This document shows positions 5,636-6,039 of a DNA stretch of 6,039 bases, one piece after another. The translations under genes were made by a program, and so were the position numbers. Origin of the DNA: an uncultured Desulfobacterium sp. (lineage in GTDB: Bacteria; Desulfobacterota; Desulfobacteria; Desulfobacterales; Desulfobacteraceae); contig CAKZLA010000433.1 in the NCBI GenBank assembly GCA_937124525.1, forward strand, positions 1 to 6,039. The letters are read 5' to 3'. The notes beneath the pieces were generated by a model. The model was not told the origin of the DNA, did no database searches, and saw only the letters and a list, made by a program, of their open reading frames with translations. Every line of letters starts with the position of its first letter. Positions within the stretch are counted from its first letter, which is position 1.

Positions 5636-5682
5636 GTTGGGAAATCGTTTATACAAAACTAGCACAAAAGAAGCATCTCTAG
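5632..5682 (+). pseudogene. yoeB: yoeB toxin gene, 5' remnant
   Basis: Starting at the GTG that overlaps the antitoxin stop (GTGA), this frame reads VSWEIVYTKLAQKKHL and ends at TAG 5680-5682. The first 13 residues match the beginning of YoeB mRNA interferases, which normally have about 85 residues and start M-[ST]-W-[EK]-[IV]-V-[YF]-T. After LAQK the similarity stops. The catalytic Glu, Arg and His residues of the RelE-like fold, which lie in the missing part, are all gone, so no toxin activity is possible. The following DNA belongs to a GGDEF gene in another frame. The shared short stretch near 5662-5675 (CACAAAAGAAGCA) looks like the crossover point. Loss of toxin with retention of antitoxin is a common decay route for these modules. 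Confidence 0.8.
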
Positions 5683-5888
5683 AGCTTGCAAATACTATAA
5701 GAAAAAATATAGAAGATTTGCATATAGAGCATACTAAAAATAGTGCAAGTAAATATATAACTGCTTCAATGGGTCTTGTTTGTGAAAATTCAAATGATAT
5801 CAAAAATGAAGATGAAGTTTATAAACATGCTGATGAACTTCTATATGAAGCTAAAGAGTCTGGAAGAAATAAAATCATCTATAATTAA
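5664..5888 (+). pseudogene. Diguanylate cyclase (GGDEF domain), 3' remnant
   Basis: In this frame about 74 codons encode the end of a GGDEF domain: EASLELANTIRKNIEDLHI, then KYITASMGLVCEN (the conserved V-T-x-S-x-G strand) and EVYKHADELLYEAKESGRNK, the standard C-terminal helix with AD-x-x-LY-x-AK-x-x-GRN. GGDEF domains make the second messenger cyclic di-GMP from two GTP molecules. The substrate-binding GGDEF/GGEEF motif should lie just upstream of this piece and is absent, as is any sensor domain, so no activity is expected. In-frame translation could begin at an ATG at 5595, but that would read the end of the antitoxin and the start of yoeB out of frame, so it is not a real start. The DNA is much more AT-rich than the upstream genes, which suggests a different origin. 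It ends 30 bases before the lemA start. Confidence 0.82.
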
Positions 5889-5918
5889 AAAAAGTAAAAC
5901 ACAATTAGGAGTTTACAC

Positions 5919-6039
5919 ATGCCAACAACATTAATAGTGATAGGTATTTTAGCCGTTATACTTATCTTGATGTACAATTCACTTGTATCTAAGAAAAACC
6001 AAGTTGAAAATATTTTTGCTTCAGTTGATACACAACTTA
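5919..6039 (+). CDS. lemA: LemA family protein, N-terminal part (3' end outside window)
   Basis: Forty codons are visible. After MPTT the protein has one hydrophobic helix (about residues 5-18) followed by MYNSLVSKKNQVENIFASVD, the characteristic start of LemA proteins (YNSLV, then N-x-V-x-x-x-[FW]-[AS]-x-[IV]-D-x-QL). LemA proteins are about 185-200 residues long, anchored by the N-terminal helix, with a helical bundle outside; their role is poorly defined, and they are often next to a TPM-domain or a peptidase gene. AGGAG (5907-5911) lies seven bases before the ATG, which supports this start. The base composition is as AT-rich as that of the GGDEF remnant 30 bases upstream, so both may belong to the same incoming segment. 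No promoter is obvious between them. Confidence 0.85.
   Translation, partial: MPTTLIVIGILAVILILMYNSLVSKKNQVENIFASVDTQL

Noticed and set aside
5595..5888. 97-residue open frame beginning with ATG at 5595
   Set aside because: Its first 23 or so residues are an out-of-frame reading of the antitoxin end and the yoeB start; only the rest resembles a protein (GGDEF tail). There is no ribosome binding site in keeping with a real start.

Overview
The window looks like an accessory, mosaic stretch of a bacterial chromosome. An anaerobe fits best: a tungsten/molybdenum pterin aldehyde:ferredoxin oxidoreductase (AOR) sits beside a betaine/carnitine/choline-type (BCCT) transporter. The style of these genes, together with Shine-Dalgarno sites and intrinsic terminators, suggests a Desulfobacterales-like sulfate reducer, but this is an inference from gene content and not a placement. 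All recognised genes are on the + strand.

Layout. Bases 1-729 are the C-terminal part of an AOR, followed by two small stem-loops and a clear intrinsic terminator (814-843). Bases 730-1182 are intergenic and carry an imperfect palindromic repeat (copy 1) and an 18-bp palindrome before the BCCT gene (1183-2730). Bases 2731-3494 hold no convincing gene. They contain a 136-bp element that is palindromic end to end with perfect 15-bp terminal inverted repeats (2811-2946, MITE-like) and, seven bases later, copy 2 of the repeat seen upstream of the transporter. Bases 3525-5179 are an intact hipB-hipA toxin-antitoxin operon with overlapping genes and several candidate operators. Bases 5393-5635 are an intact YefM/Phd-type antitoxin with its own promoter-like region and a very strong ribosome binding site. 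Its partner toxin yoeB starts with the normal GTGA overlap (5632) but breaks after about 13 codons. There the sequence changes to the 3' end of a diguanylate cyclase (GGDEF) gene in another frame (about 5664-5888). A LemA-family gene starts at 5919 and runs off the window.

How it fits together. The AOR and the transporter read as metabolic genes of higher GC. From about 2750 on the DNA becomes AT-rich and consists of repeats, two toxin-antitoxin modules and a recombination scar. hipBA appears functional: the autophosphorylation serine, catalytic aspartate and metal-binding aspartate of HipA can all be placed. The second module is an antitoxin without a working toxin. The most distinctive observations are the yoeB/GGDEF junction, the palindromic MITE-like element, and the related hairpin repeats on both sides of the transporter gene, of which copy 1 pairs fully only as minus-strand RNA. 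I did not see evidence for an entirely new multi-gene system.
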